Positions 35,909-47,240 of a stretch of DNA of 64,000 nucleotides are shown here, piece by piece. The notes under the pieces were generated by a model, which did no database searches, was not told the DNA's origin, and saw only the letters and a list, made by a program, of their open reading frames with translations. Numbering within the stretch: position 1 is the stretch's first letter; each line of letters starts with the position of its first letter. The translations under genes were made by a program, and so were the position numbers. The DNA comes from Rickettsiales bacterium (GTDB lineage: Bacteria; Pseudomonadota; Alphaproteobacteria; Methylaequorales; Methylaequoraceae): assembly GCA_002691145.1 (NCBI GenBank), contig NZHE01000014.1:8236-72235 (forward strand), given 5' to 3'.

Positions 35909-36631
35909 TTATTTTACTCCAATATGAATACTTGCAATTCCGTCTAAAAGATCAAAGCAATCAACTTTATTAAATCCAGAATTATTAATTAACTTTGTTA
36001 ACTCAATTTGATTTGGGAAAATTTTGATGCTTTCAGCTAAATATTTGTATGCATCATAGTTATTTACAAAAATTTTTCCTAAAAAAGGAATCAAATTTAG
36101 ATAGGCTTCAAACATTTTTTTTGTTACTGAATTATTTACTTCGCTAAACTCTAGGCATATAAAACTTCCATTTTTTTTTAAAACTCTAAAAATTTCTTTT
36201 AGAGAAAGTTTCATATCTGTAAAATTTCTCAAACCAAATGCTACGATAATAAAATTAAATTCTTTATTTCTAAACGGAAGCTTTTCTGCAGAAGCACATT
36301 TGAACTTTATACTAGTTCCGGATAGCTTTCCTTTTGCGATTTCAATCATTTTCTTGTTACTGTCAACAAGGATACATTTATTATTTGGAAATTTTTTACA
36401 AATTAATTTTGATATATCTCCAGAACCGCCTGCAAGGTCAAGGAAAGTGTCGTTTGCTGAAGGAGATATTAACTCGAAAATTTGTTTTTTCCAAACTCTA
36501 TGAAATCCAAAGGACATGATGTCATTCATAAGATCATAATCTTTATAAACATCCGAAAAAACTTTTTTCACTAGTATATTTTTATTTTTAGATGATATAT
36601 TTTTTAGATTCTCAATATTATATTTTGTCAT
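35909..36631 (-). CDS. ubiE: UbiE, demethylmenaquinone/2-methoxy-6-polyprenyl-1,4-benzoquinol methyltransferase
   Basis: 240 residues from the ATG at 36631. The SAM-binding motif is D-L-A-G-G-S-G-D near 64-71, preceded by the family start V-F-S-D-V-Y-K-D-Y-D-L-M-N-D (about 24-37) and followed by A-F-G-L-R-N-F near 130. UbiE carries out the C-methylation step of ubiquinone synthesis. The open frame continues 59 codons upstream, but these run antisense through mutM and are not conserved. With the chosen start, ubiE and mutM start codons overlap in the tetranucleotide CATG (36629-36632). Confidence 0.94.
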   Translation of the reverse strand: MTKYNIENLKNISSKNKNILVKKVFSDVYKDYDLMNDIMSFGFHRVWKKQIFELISPSANDTFLDLAGGSGDISKLICKKFPNNKCILVDSNKKMIEIAKGKLSGTSIKFKCASAEKLPFRNKEFNFIIVAFGLRNFTDMKLSLKEIFRVLKKNGSFICLEFSEVNNSVTKKMFEAYLNLIPFLGKIFVNNYDAYKYLAESIKIFPNQIELTKLINNSGFNKVDCFDLLDGIASIHIGVK

Positions 36632-37451
36632 GCCTGAATTACCTGAAGTAGAGACTGTTAGATTAGCATTAACTAAACATTTATTAAAATGTAAAATTTT
36701 TAAAGTAAAAATAAATTCAAAAAAATTAAGATATACTATTCCTGAAAACTTTACCAAATTAATAAATGGATGCAAAATTATTTCAATTAAAAGAAGAGGG
36801 AAATACATAATTTTAAATTTTGATAATATGTGTTCATTACTTGTTCACCTTGGAATGACTGGTACTTTTAGAGTTAGTGAAATTTATAATCCATTAAAAC
36901 ATGATCACCTGGTATTTAATTTTAAAAGTTTTTATTTGATTTATAATGATATTAGAAAATTTGGATTTCTAAAAATTTATAACTCTAATGAGGTTTTTGA
37001 TTCTAAGCATTTAACAAAATTAGGACCTGAACCATTTAGTGAAGAATTTAATTTAAAGTACCTTTCTACGGCTTTAAAAAAGAGAAAAATTAATATAAAG
37101 AACTTTTTAATGAATCAAAATGTCATCGCTGGTTTAGGAAATATATACTGTTCAGAGGTGCTCTTTGAGTCAAAGATTTCTCCTGTGAGAATAACAAATA
37201 AGTTAAACGCAAAAGAAATTTTGAGTATTTATATTTCAATAAAACGAGTTTTAAAAAAGGCTATTAGTTATGGCGGAACGAGTTTAAAAAATTATAAAGA
37301 TCCAAACGGAAAAATAGGATATTTTAAAAATAAACTAAAAGTATATGGTAAAGAAAATAAAAAATGTTCTTTTTGTAATAAAAATATTAAAATAAAAAAA
37401 ATCACTCAACAGGGAAGGTCTACTTTCTTTTGTGATAATTGTCAGATTTAG
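36630..37451 (+). CDS. mutM: MutM, formamidopyrimidine-DNA glycosylase
   Basis: 273 residues. The catalytic Pro-Glu follow the initiator Met (MPELPEVETVR), lysine 57-type residues lie in K-R-R-G-K-Y, and the C-terminal zinc finger has C-x2-C ... C-x2-C (CSFC and CDNC). It removes 8-oxoguanine and formamidopyrimidines and nicks the DNA. It is divergent from ubiE with overlapping start codons, so its promoter must lie inside ubiE. It is followed by a small secreted-protein gene and rpsT. Confidence 0.96.
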   Translation: MPELPEVETVRLALTKHLLKCKIFKVKINSKKLRYTIPENFTKLINGCKIISIKRRGKYIILNFDNMCSLLVHLGMTGTFRVSEIYNPLKHDHLVFNFKSFYLIYNDIRKFGFLKIYNSNEVFDSKHLTKLGPEPFSEEFNLKYLSTALKKRKINIKNFLMNQNVIAGLGNIYCSEVLFESKISPVRITNKLNAKEILSIYISIKRVLKKAISYGGTSLKNYKDPNGKIGYFKNKLKVYGKENKKCSFCNKNIKIKKITQQGRSTFFCDNCQI

Positions 37452-37453
37452 TG

Positions 37454-37813
37454 ATGTACATTGTTAAAATAATCATATTTTTTATATTACTTGTAAGTAC
37501 AGAACCCATAACTGCTTCAAAGAAGCTCATTTTTATAAATGGCCTAGATGATATCCCTTTACATCAAAATTTGAAAATAGTTAAGGACAGCCTTATTATA
37601 TTTGATACAAATGAGGGAAAATATATAACTACAGAGCTTACAGGTGAAATCAAGCTTACTAAGGTTGAGGAGTATTATACAAAAATTTTACCAAATTTAG
37701 GCTGGAGAATAATTGAAAAAAATAAATATTTGAGAGAAAATAAAACTTTATCCATTCAATTTATTCAAGAGAACGAAGTATTAAATGTAATTTTTATTTT
37801 AATAGCTAATTAA
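37454..37813 (+). CDS. Conserved hypothetical secreted protein downstream of mutM
   Basis: 119 residues from the ATG at 37454; a TTG at 37439 and GTG at 37451 are alternative starts. A signal peptide (about 1-21) is followed by a small domain with L-D-D-I-P-L near 31, F-D-T-N-E-G-K-Y near 49, a Y-Y-x-K-I-L-P-N-L-G-W segment near 73-83 and Y-L-R-E-N-K-T-L near 93. The same pattern occurs in small alphaproteobacterial proteins of unknown function often found close to mutM and rpsT. No function is known to me. Confidence 0.72.
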   Translation: MYIVKIIIFFILLVSTEPITASKKLIFINGLDDIPLHQNLKIVKDSLIIFDTNEGKYITTELTGEIKLTKVEEYYTKILPNLGWRIIEKNKYLRENKTLSIQFIQENEVLNVIFILIAN

Positions 37814-37824
37814 ATATTTGAAAC

Positions 37825-37853
37825 TTGACGATTTGGTTAGTGCAAAGTATAAG
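37825..37853 (+). promoter_or_regulatory. Promoter of rpsT
   Basis: TTGACG (37825-37830) and TATAAG (37848-37853) are separated by 17 bases. The expected start point is about 10 bases before the ATG of rpsT at 37869, so the leader is very short. There is no other clear promoter between mutM and rpsT. Confidence 0.68.
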
Positions 37854-37868
37854 TTACTTAATTGAATT

Positions 37869-38132
37869 ATGGCTAATATTAAATCTGCAAAAAAAAGAAT
37901 ACTTCAAAGTGAAAAAAAAGCTGTTTATAATAAACAGAGAAAATCTTCATTAAGAAGTCTTGTAAAAAATATAAATACTAGTATCGATAAGAAGAACTCT
38001 GGTGATGCTGAAAAATTATTTATTAAATTAGAACCAGCGCTTTCTAAATCAGTAAGAGCGGGCCTTTTTAAGAAAAATACCGTATCAAGAACATTATCAA
38101 GGATTTCAAAAAAGATTAAGTTACTTAAATAA
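37869..38132 (+). CDS. rpsT: RpsT, 30S ribosomal protein S20
   Basis: 87 residues, the usual S20 size, lysine-rich and helical. It begins M-A-N-I-K-S-A-K-K-R, which is diagnostic, and contains S-L-R-S-L-V-K near 27-33 and the C-terminal K-N-T-V-S-R-x-L-S-R-I. S20 binds the 16S rRNA 5' domain. It has its own promoter and lies between the mutM-linked gene and the rhodanese-dnaA pair, a common location close to dnaA in alphaproteobacteria. Confidence 0.97.
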   Translation: MANIKSAKKRILQSEKKAVYNKQRKSSLRSLVKNINTSIDKKNSGDAEKLFIKLEPALSKSVRAGLFKKNTVSRTLSRISKKIKLLK

Positions 38133-38175
38133 TTATATTTATTTTTATTTGTTCTATTGATTCAATTTTTTAATA

Positions 38176-38197
38176 AGATATTCTAATAAGAATATCT
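38176..38197. repeat. Perfect 8-base inverted repeat upstream of the rhodanese-dnaA genes
   Basis: AGATATTC and GAATATCT flank six bases (TAATAA). The repeat starts 43 bases after the rpsT stop and ends 13 bases before the rhodanese ATG. There is no T-tract after it, so it is a weak terminator candidate. A dimeric regulator site or an RNA hairpin in the leader of the rhodanese-dnaA transcript is more plausible. Confidence 0.5.
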
Positions 38198-38210
38198 GTT
38201 ACGAGGGAAT

Positions 38211-38636
38211 ATGAACAAACTTGATTATGCGGGTGATCTTTCACCTGCTGAGTGTTGGGATATCTTAAAAAAAGATAAAAATTCTCAACTTATTGACTGC
38301 AGGACAAAAGCTGAATGCCAGTTTACTGGAGTTCCCAATCTTGAAGAACTTGAAAAAATTACAAAATTTATAGAATGGCAAATTTATCCGTCGATGGTTT
38401 ATAACGAAAATTTTTTATCTGAATTTGAACAATTAGGCTTTAGTAAATCTGATAAAATTATTCTAATCTGTAGATCGGGAGGAAGATCTAAATCTGCTGC
38501 TGAATTTTTAAGCTCAAAAGGCTACGAATCCTGTTTCAATTGTTTGAACGGTTTTGAAGGTGCACATAATTTGAGCGGTCAAAGAGGACAAAAAGATGGA
38601 TGGAAATTTGACGGACTTCCATGGAAACAAACTTAA
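38211..38636 (+). CDS. Rhodanese-like sulfurtransferase
   Basis: 141 residues forming a single rhodanese domain. L-I-D-C-R-T-K-A-E lies near 24-32, and the active loop is I-C-R-S-G-G-R-S near 85-92 with the persulfide-carrying cysteine. It transfers sulfane sulfur; the acceptor is unknown. GAGGG lies just before the ATG. The stop TAA overlaps a dnaA ATG (TAATG at 38634-38638), so dnaA may be translated by coupling. This rhodanese-dnaA pairing occurs in other alphaproteobacteria. Confidence 0.88.
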   Translation: MNKLDYAGDLSPAECWDILKKDKNSQLIDCRTKAECQFTGVPNLEELEKITKFIEWQIYPSMVYNENFLSEFEQLGFSKSDKIILICRSGGRSKSAAEFLSSKGYESCFNCLNGFEGAHNLSGQRGQKDGWKFDGLPWKQT

Positions 38637-40000
38637 TGACTAAAGAAATGGAAGATAGTTTTAATGAAGTTCAGGCACAATGGGCTGCAGTGCGAGGTAA
38701 AATAAGACAAAAGATTGGAGAAGGCCTATTTAAGAGTTGGTTTAAACCTCTTAGCCTTGTAAGTTTTGACGCAAACATACTAGTTTTAAGTGTACCTAAT
38801 AAGTTTATTAAAACCAGAATTATTGAAGAATATTTCGACTTACTCAAAGAAAATTGGTTCAACCAAAATAAAAATATATCAAAAATAAAAATAGTAGTAA
38901 TTAAAGGTGAGAATTCATTAGCAATAAATTCTGATAAAAAGAGAGCAAAGATTAAATCTGACAGTTTAAACGAGAATATAGGTGCAAATTTAGATCAAAG
39001 ATTTACTTTTACAAATTTTATAGTTGGAAAACCGAACGAGCTTGCGTTTGCTGCAGCTAGAAGAGTTGCAGAGTCATTAGACGTTCCTTTTAACCCTTTA
39101 TTTTTGTATGGCGGTGTGGGACTAGGTAAAACTCATCTTATGCATGCAATAGCTCATGAAATAAAAAGAAGAAATCCCCTTAGAAGAGTTATATACCTCT
39201 CAGCTGAAAAGTTTATGTATCACTTCATTAAAGCTCTTAGATTTAAAGATACAGTTGCTTTTAAAGAACAGTTTAGAACGGTTGATGTATTAATGATTGA
39301 TGATGTGCAGTTTATATCAGGCAAAGAATCAACTCAGGAAGAATTTTTTCATACTTTTAATGCTCTTGTTGACCAAAATAAACAACTAATAATATCAGCT
39401 GATAAATCACCTCAAGACTTAGAAGGCATTGAAGAGAGAATGAGATCAAGATTAGGTTGGGGTTTAGTTGCGGACATTCATCCATTGAATTATGAATTAC
39501 GATTAAGTATTTTACAAGCTAAAGAGGAAAAATTAGAAGTAGAAATACCTGAGAATGTTTTAGAGTTTTTAGCGCATAAAATTACTAGTAATGTAAGGGA
39601 ATTAGAGGGTGCTTTAAACAGAATAGCAGCATTTTCGTCTTTAGTTGGAAGAAAGATAAATATTGAAATGACTCATGACCTGTTAAGAGATTTGCTAAAA
39701 TCCTCACAAAGAAAAGTCAATATTGAACAAATACAAAAAAAAGTTTCGGAACATTTTAATGTAAAAATGTCAGATATGAGTTCAGCTAGAAGATCAAGGA
39801 CAGTTGTGAGACCAAGGCAAATAGCAATGTATCTCTCTAAAAGTTTAACTTCTAGGTCTCTTCCTGAAATTGGAAGAAGATTTGGCAATAGAGATCATAC
39901 CACAGTTATACATGCCGTAAAGAAAGTTGAGGAACTTAGAAATATTGATGTAAGTCTTGATGAAGATGTAGAACTTTTAATAAGGATGTTAGAGTCTTAA
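38636..40000 (+). CDS. dnaA: DnaA, chromosomal replication initiator protein
   Basis: About 454 residues. Domain I (1-90) starts with W-x-x-V-R-x-K-I/L, followed by a short linker, the AAA+ domain with Walker A GGVGLGKT near 154-161 and Walker B L-M-I-D-D-V-Q-F, and the C-terminal duplex-binding domain with the family signature around F-G-N-R-D-H-T-T-V-I-H. DnaA opens oriC. The ATG at 38636 was chosen because it overlaps the rhodanese stop; 38621 and 38648 are in-frame alternatives. It is followed by dnaN after one base. Confidence 0.97.
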   Translation: MTKEMEDSFNEVQAQWAAVRGKIRQKIGEGLFKSWFKPLSLVSFDANILVLSVPNKFIKTRIIEEYFDLLKENWFNQNKNISKIKIVVIKGENSLAINSDKKRAKIKSDSLNENIGANLDQRFTFTNFIVGKPNELAFAAARRVAESLDVPFNPLFLYGGVGLGKTHLMHAIAHEIKRRNPLRRVIYLSAEKFMYHFIKALRFKDTVAFKEQFRTVDVLMIDDVQFISGKESTQEEFFHTFNALVDQNKQLIISADKSPQDLEGIEERMRSRLGWGLVADIHPLNYELRLSILQAKEEKLEVEIPENVLEFLAHKITSNVRELEGALNRIAAFSSLVGRKINIEMTHDLLRDLLKSSQRKVNIEQIQKKVSEHFNVKMSDMSSARRSRTVVRPRQIAMYLSKSLTSRSLPEIGRRFGNRDHTTVIHAVKKVEELRNIDVSLDEDVELLIRMLES

Positions 40001-40001
40001 T

Positions 40002-41108
40002 ATGGATTTAAGCGTTTCAAAGAAAATTTTCTTTCAGTCTTTAAGTCATTTTCAAAGTGTTGTAGAAAAAAGAAATACTATACCAATATTGTCGAATTTA
40101 AAATTGAAAGCTTATAATGGTAGTTTGGAAGTTACCGCTACAGATCTAGCTTTAGAAATTTCAGAAAAGATATTAGCGAATATCAAAACAGAGGGAGAAC
40201 TAACAATACCTTCTCAGTTACTTTTTGATATAGTTCGAAAGGCACCGGAAGATTCAAGAATAGAACTTCGTGAAGAGAGTGAGTCAGGACAAGTATTTAT
40301 TTTTTTTGGTGATTCAAAATTTTCTTTACCTTATTTACCAACTTCCGATTTTCCGGAAATGGAGGAGGAGAACCTGAATCAATCAATTTCTTTGGACTCA
40401 AAAAAGCTTAGTTACTTACTGAATGATACTAAGTTTTCAATGGGAGTTGATGAATCAAGGCAGTATTTGAATGGTATATATTTTCATCATATTGAAAATA
40501 AGTTAATTGCTGTTGCAACGGATGGACACAGGCTATCAAAGTGTCAAGTGATTTGTGAACAGAATTTTACTGATTTTGAAGGCATTATAATTCCTAAAAA
40601 AACCGTATTTGAAATTACAAAGATCTTAGAAAATGTTAGTGAAAGTATTAAGCTCTCCTTTTCAAAAACTAAAATAAAATTAGACTTAAAAAATCTAATT
40701 CTAACCTCTAAATTATTGAATGCTAACTTTCCAGATTATGAGAGTGTTATTCCAAAAAAAAATGAACTTATAATGAAAACTGATTCAGACTCTTTTGCAG
40801 AGACAATTGACAGAGTGTCAACAGTATCTTCAGAAAAATTCAGAACTGTAAAATTAGATATTTCTGAAAATTTGTGCGTAGTAAGCTCTTTTGGACAAGA
40901 AAAATCAGCTGGAACTGAACAATTAAAAGTAGAATACTCTGGGCCTAATATAAACATTAATTTTAATGCAAAATACATACTGGATGTGTTAAGCATTTTA
41001 AAGAAAGGTGAAATTAGTTTGTCTTTTTCAATAGATACTGCACCAACTGTTCTTGAATCAATTGAAAGCCCTGATTCTTTATACTTAATAATGCAGATGA
41101 GATCCTAA
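40002..41108 (+). CDS. dnaN: DnaN, DNA polymerase III beta sliding clamp
   Basis: 368 residues in three similar clamp folds of about 120 residues each. T-I-P-I-L-S-N-L near 27-34, A-T-D-G-H-R-L near 172-178 and the C-terminal P-T-V-L-E-S ... L-I-M-Q-M-R region, equivalent to the canonical P-M-R-L, are recognisable. It encircles DNA and holds polymerase III. It stands in the classical dnaA-dnaN-recF-gyrB order, with 1- and 11-base gaps. Confidence 0.97.
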   Translation: MDLSVSKKIFFQSLSHFQSVVEKRNTIPILSNLKLKAYNGSLEVTATDLALEISEKILANIKTEGELTIPSQLLFDIVRKAPEDSRIELREESESGQVFIFFGDSKFSLPYLPTSDFPEMEEENLNQSISLDSKKLSYLLNDTKFSMGVDESRQYLNGIYFHHIENKLIAVATDGHRLSKCQVICEQNFTDFEGIIIPKKTVFEITKILENVSESIKLSFSKTKIKLDLKNLILTSKLLNANFPDYESVIPKKNELIMKTDSDSFAETIDRVSTVSSEKFRTVKLDISENLCVVSSFGQEKSAGTEQLKVEYSGPNININFNAKYILDVLSILKKGEISLSFSIDTAPTVLESIESPDSLYLIMQMRS

Positions 41109-41119
41109 AGTCTATTTTA

Positions 41120-42241
41120 ATGAGCTTTTCATTAAAAATCAAAAAGATAATACTTTCTAATTACAGAAACCATAGGTCTTTGAAACTAGATATCAAAAAA
41201 AAAATTATTTTTATCTATGGAAAGAACGGGTCCGGAAAATCGAATATTTTGGAGGCTATATCACTTCTTTTTTCAAATACAGGTTTTCGAAATTCTAAAT
41301 TAGAAAATATTCCAAATAAATCCGTAATTTTTAAAACACCTTTATTTGGAGCAAGTTTTACGTTTTCAGATAATATTGAAGATACAAAAATTGGGATATC
41401 GTTTATAAAAAAGAAAGATAAGTTTAATAAAATCATAAAATTTGAAGATCCAACTATTAAAAGTAAGAGTTTTTTAAATAGGATTAAAATATTTTCAGTT
41501 TTACCCTCAGTTGGGAATTTTTTTTTAGGAAATGCCTCGCATAGAAGAGACTTTATAGACTCTATGATTTTTACTCAAAACTCTTTGCATTATGATACTT
41601 TAACAAAATACAATAAATTACAACTAGAAAGAATAAAAATTTTAAAGTCGAAAAAAGAGAATGACTATATTCATAATTGGTTGTTATCTATTGAAAAGCA
41701 AATGTCAAGATTAGGAGTAGTATTATGTGATAACAGAAGAACTTTTTTAAAGATAATAAATGATTTTTCGATAAAATACAGTGAACAATTTCCGATTTTA
41801 AATATTTCATTAAGTGGAAAGCTAGACAAAAAACTAATCAAAATTCCTGCTTTAGAACTTGAGGAGTATTTTCTGTTTCAATTAAAAAAAAATAGAGAAA
41901 TTGATAGATTATGTGGCAAGACACAATTTGGAGCAAATAAAACTGATATATTGATTTTTAATAAGGAAAGAAATGACTTTGCCAGTAATTGTTCTACTGG
42001 AGAGCAAAAAGTAACTTTAATAATTATTTTATTCTTATTTTTAAAAATAATAAAAGAGTCTAAAAAAAATTTTATTTGTCTTTTCGATGATTTATTTTCA
42101 ACTCTTGATGAAAAATATATAGATTTAATTTTAAATGAAATTTTGTCTCTTGAATCACAAACTTGGATAACTGGTGTGGATTCCTCATTTTTAAAAATAA
42201 ATTCAAAATATTTAAAAGAAGTAATGTTTGTGAACTTATGA
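41120..42241 (+). CDS. recF: RecF, recombination mediator ATPase
   Basis: 373 residues. It begins with the RecF pattern S-L-K-I-K-K-I-I-L-S-N-Y-R-N-H and has Walker A G-K-N-G-S-G-K-S near 34-41, the S-x-G-E-Q-K signature near 294 and Walker B F-D-D-L-F-S near 321-326. RecF loads RecA at gaps through RecOR. It is somewhat divergent and lysine-rich, as expected for an AT-rich genome. It is followed by gyrB after 56 bases. Confidence 0.93.
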   Translation: MSFSLKIKKIILSNYRNHRSLKLDIKKKIIFIYGKNGSGKSNILEAISLLFSNTGFRNSKLENIPNKSVIFKTPLFGASFTFSDNIEDTKIGISFIKKKDKFNKIIKFEDPTIKSKSFLNRIKIFSVLPSVGNFFLGNASHRRDFIDSMIFTQNSLHYDTLTKYNKLQLERIKILKSKKENDYIHNWLLSIEKQMSRLGVVLCDNRRTFLKIINDFSIKYSEQFPILNISLSGKLDKKLIKIPALELEEYFLFQLKKNREIDRLCGKTQFGANKTDILIFNKERNDFASNCSTGEQKVTLIIILFLFLKIIKESKKNFICLFDDLFSTLDEKYIDLILNEILSLESQTWITGVDSSFLKINSKYLKEVMFVNL

Positions 42242-42297
42242 GAATATGGATATAATAACATATCAAATAAATAAACAATTTATTCAAGGGCAGATAG

Positions 42298-44733
<2,436 letters not shown>

Positions 44734-44753
44734 AATAAAAAAATTTAAACTTT

Positions 44754-46628
44754 ATGACAAAAAATTTCTTTGGAATACCATTTTTTTTTAGATGGTTCTT
44801 GGTTCTTTCAATATGGTTTACACTGATCGTAGGTGGAACAGTTATTTGGGCTCTTTTAAATCTTCCTGAAACTGAATCAATTCAAATTACAAGGCAACCG
44901 AGTATAACTTTTTTAGATAGAGAAGGAAGAATATTGGCTTCTTTTGGTGATATTTATGGACAATCAATCAGATTTGAACAGTTGCCAGAAAATTTAGTAA
45001 ATGCAGTGATTGTCACCGAAGATAGAAGATTTTTTGAACATATTGGAATTGATTTAAAAGGAATTGCTAGAGCCTTAGTAGTAAATTTTAAAGCTGGCAA
45101 AATTGTTCAAGGCGGAAGTACAATTACGCAACAATTAGCTAAGAATCTATTTCTAACACCTGAACGTTCTCTTACTAGAAAAGTTCATGAAGCAATTTTA
45201 AGTTTGTGGCTTGAATTTAGATTTTCAAAAGAACAAATTTTCAGTATTTACCTCAATAGAGTTTATCTAGGTTCGGGAACGTATGGAGTGCAAGCTGCTT
45301 CAGAAAAATATTTTAATAAAAAAGTTGAAGATTTAAATTTGTATGAATGTGCTTTAATAGCCAGTTTATTGAAAGCTCCATCAAAATATAATCCGATCTC
45401 TAATTCAAAATTATCTGAAGAAAGAACTAAAAAGGTACTTGATAATATGGCTTTGAATGGAACGATAAAGTCAAAAGAATATGAGAGTTTTACAAAGGTT
45501 AGTAATTTTAAAAATATTTCTGAGCCCCCTAAAAGTTCAAGATATTTTGTAGACTGGTTATTACCAAGAGTAAGATCATATTTAGGTGAAATAAATGAAG
45601 ATTTAATTGTAAGAACAACATTGGACATTGAATTACAGAGAAAAGCTGAGGAATCCCTATCAAAAATATCAAAGCAATTTCCTTCAGCCAATCAATCTGC
45701 AATAGTTGTTTTAGATTTAAAAGGAGGCGTACTTGCAATGGTTGGTGGACGAGATTATGGTGATTCTCAATTTAATAGAGTAACACAAGCTCAGAGACAA
45801 CCAGGTTCTGCCTTTAAACTTTTTGTTTATCTTGCCGCTTTAGAAAAAGGAATGAGTCCAGATGAAATTATTGAGGATTCAGAAATATCTATTGATAACT
45901 GGTCACCTAAAAATTATAAAAAAGAGTTTTTAGGTGAAATTTCTATTACAGAAGCATTTTCAAAGTCAATTAATACTGTAGCTGTCAAAATTTCCGAAAA
46001 AACTGGTAGAGAAAATGTTATTCAAAAAGCTAAATCTCTGGGAATTAAGAGTAAGATACTAAATTCACCATCACTAGCATTAGGTACTTCAGAAGTTAAT
46101 CTCCTAGAACTTACAAATGCATACAATGTAATTGCAAACGGAGGTAAAGGGGTTTGGAGTTATGGAGTAAGATTAATTGAGAACCTTGATGGAGAATTAT
46201 TATATTTAAGAAGAGGATTTGGGCCTGGTAAAATTTTAGAGCCTAAAATAACACAAGATATGACTTATTTATTAACTGAAACGATTGCAAATGGAACTGG
46301 TAGAAAGGCTAAGATTGATAGACCTATTGCCGGTAAAACCGGTACTAGTCAATCTTTGAGAGATGCATGGTTTGTAGGTTTTTCGTCTTATATGGTAGCT
46401 GGAGTCTGGTTTGGAAATGATAATGATTCACCGATGAAAAAAATTACGGGTGGCAATGCTCCTGCCATATTATGGAGAGAGTTTATGCTTAAAGCTCACA
46501 AAAATAAGCCTGTCAAAAAATTAGTCGCCAATACGTTAGTAATTAAAAAAAACAGCAGAACTTTTCAAGATTTAAAGAAAAAGAAAGAGGATAATCTATT
46601 TGAGAAACTTATTGAAAATATGTTTTAA
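44754..46628 (+). CDS. mrcA: PBP1A, bifunctional penicillin-binding protein (class A)
   Basis: 624 residues. An N-terminal anchor (about 8-36) is followed by the GT51 glycosyltransferase domain (about 65-240; V-T-E-D-R-R-F-F-E-H near 89, Q-G-G-S-T-I-T-Q-Q-L-A-K-N near 119-131). The transpeptidase domain has S-A-F-K (~351-354), S-K-S-I-N (~402-406) and K-T-G-T-S (~529-533). It polymerises and crosslinks peptidoglycan. At 624 residues it is shorter than typical PBP1A (about 800) and lacks the long OB-like insert, so it resembles compact PBP1A/PbpC-like forms. It converges on SCO1 with a one-base gap. Confidence 0.93.
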   Translation: MTKNFFGIPFFFRWFLVLSIWFTLIVGGTVIWALLNLPETESIQITRQPSITFLDREGRILASFGDIYGQSIRFEQLPENLVNAVIVTEDRRFFEHIGIDLKGIARALVVNFKAGKIVQGGSTITQQLAKNLFLTPERSLTRKVHEAILSLWLEFRFSKEQIFSIYLNRVYLGSGTYGVQAASEKYFNKKVEDLNLYECALIASLLKAPSKYNPISNSKLSEERTKKVLDNMALNGTIKSKEYESFTKVSNFKNISEPPKSSRYFVDWLLPRVRSYLGEINEDLIVRTTLDIELQRKAEESLSKISKQFPSANQSAIVVLDLKGGVLAMVGGRDYGDSQFNRVTQAQRQPGSAFKLFVYLAALEKGMSPDEIIEDSEISIDNWSPKNYKKEFLGEISITEAFSKSINTVAVKISEKTGRENVIQKAKSLGIKSKILNSPSLALGTSEVNLLELTNAYNVIANGGKGVWSYGVRLIENLDGELLYLRRGFGPGKILEPKITQDMTYLLTETIANGTGRKAKIDRPIAGKTGTSQSLRDAWFVGFSSYMVAGVWFGNDNDSPMKKITGGNAPAILWREFMLKAHKNKPVKKLVANTLVIKKNSRTFQDLKKKKEDNLFEKLIENMF

Positions 46629-46629
46629 T

Positions 46630-47240
46630 TTATAAATTTTGATAAAATTTTAAAAAGTCATTTTTAAAATTGTTCCTACTAAAATGTTTTACGTATTCAT
46701 CTTTCTCATTTAAAAGATAAAAAAGAGAAGTATGGTCAATCAGATAGTCTATATCTTCTTTCGAGACCTTATGATTTCTTTTGTAAATTTTAAAATTTTT
46801 GAGTACTCTTTTTATTTGTTCTTCCGTACCAGTTAACCCAACTATATTTTTGTTAAAATTAGATAAATAGTCAGATAAGATCAATGGTTTATCACGGTTA
46901 GGGTCTAAAGTAACAAAAATCGGAAGCACAAAGGATAATATTTGTTCATTGTTATCAAGTATCCTGCTCAACTTCATTAAATCAATTGGACAAACATCTG
47001 GACAATATGTATACCCAAAATAGATGAGTTTATATTTTTTTTTTCTATAGAATTGAATTGTTTGTTGAATTGATCTACTAGAGAAAATGAACCTCCAAGC
47101 TTAATTGTTTCTGAACTTTCTGTTTGTGATTTATTGGCTAATTTGATACCCATATTAATTAGATAAAGAGAACCTAAGATTATGAAAATAAGTATCAGAT
47201 TTTTATATATATTGGGTCTAAATCTATTCATTGAGCTCAA
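46630..47240 (-). CDS. SCO1/SenC family copper chaperone, interrupted by a poly-A frameshift
   Basis: An N-terminal membrane anchor (about residues 12-30) and the start of the thioredoxin fold (G-G-S-F-S-L-V-D) are in one frame. After a run of 10 A on the coding strand (47035-47044) the rest continues in another frame with Y-C-P-D-V-C-P, the copper-binding C-x3-C, and H-T-S-L-F-Y, which supplies the copper-ligand His. Adding one A (or removing two) gives about 203 residues, the usual SCO length. SCO proteins help metallate the CuA centre of cytochrome oxidase. The start (47240, or the Met at 47231) overlaps the upstream gene's end. Confidence 0.87.

Noticed and set aside
36632..36808. 59-codon upstream extension of ubiE
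   Set aside because: It is antisense to mutM and not part of the UbiE fold; the ATG at 36631 gives the normal protein.
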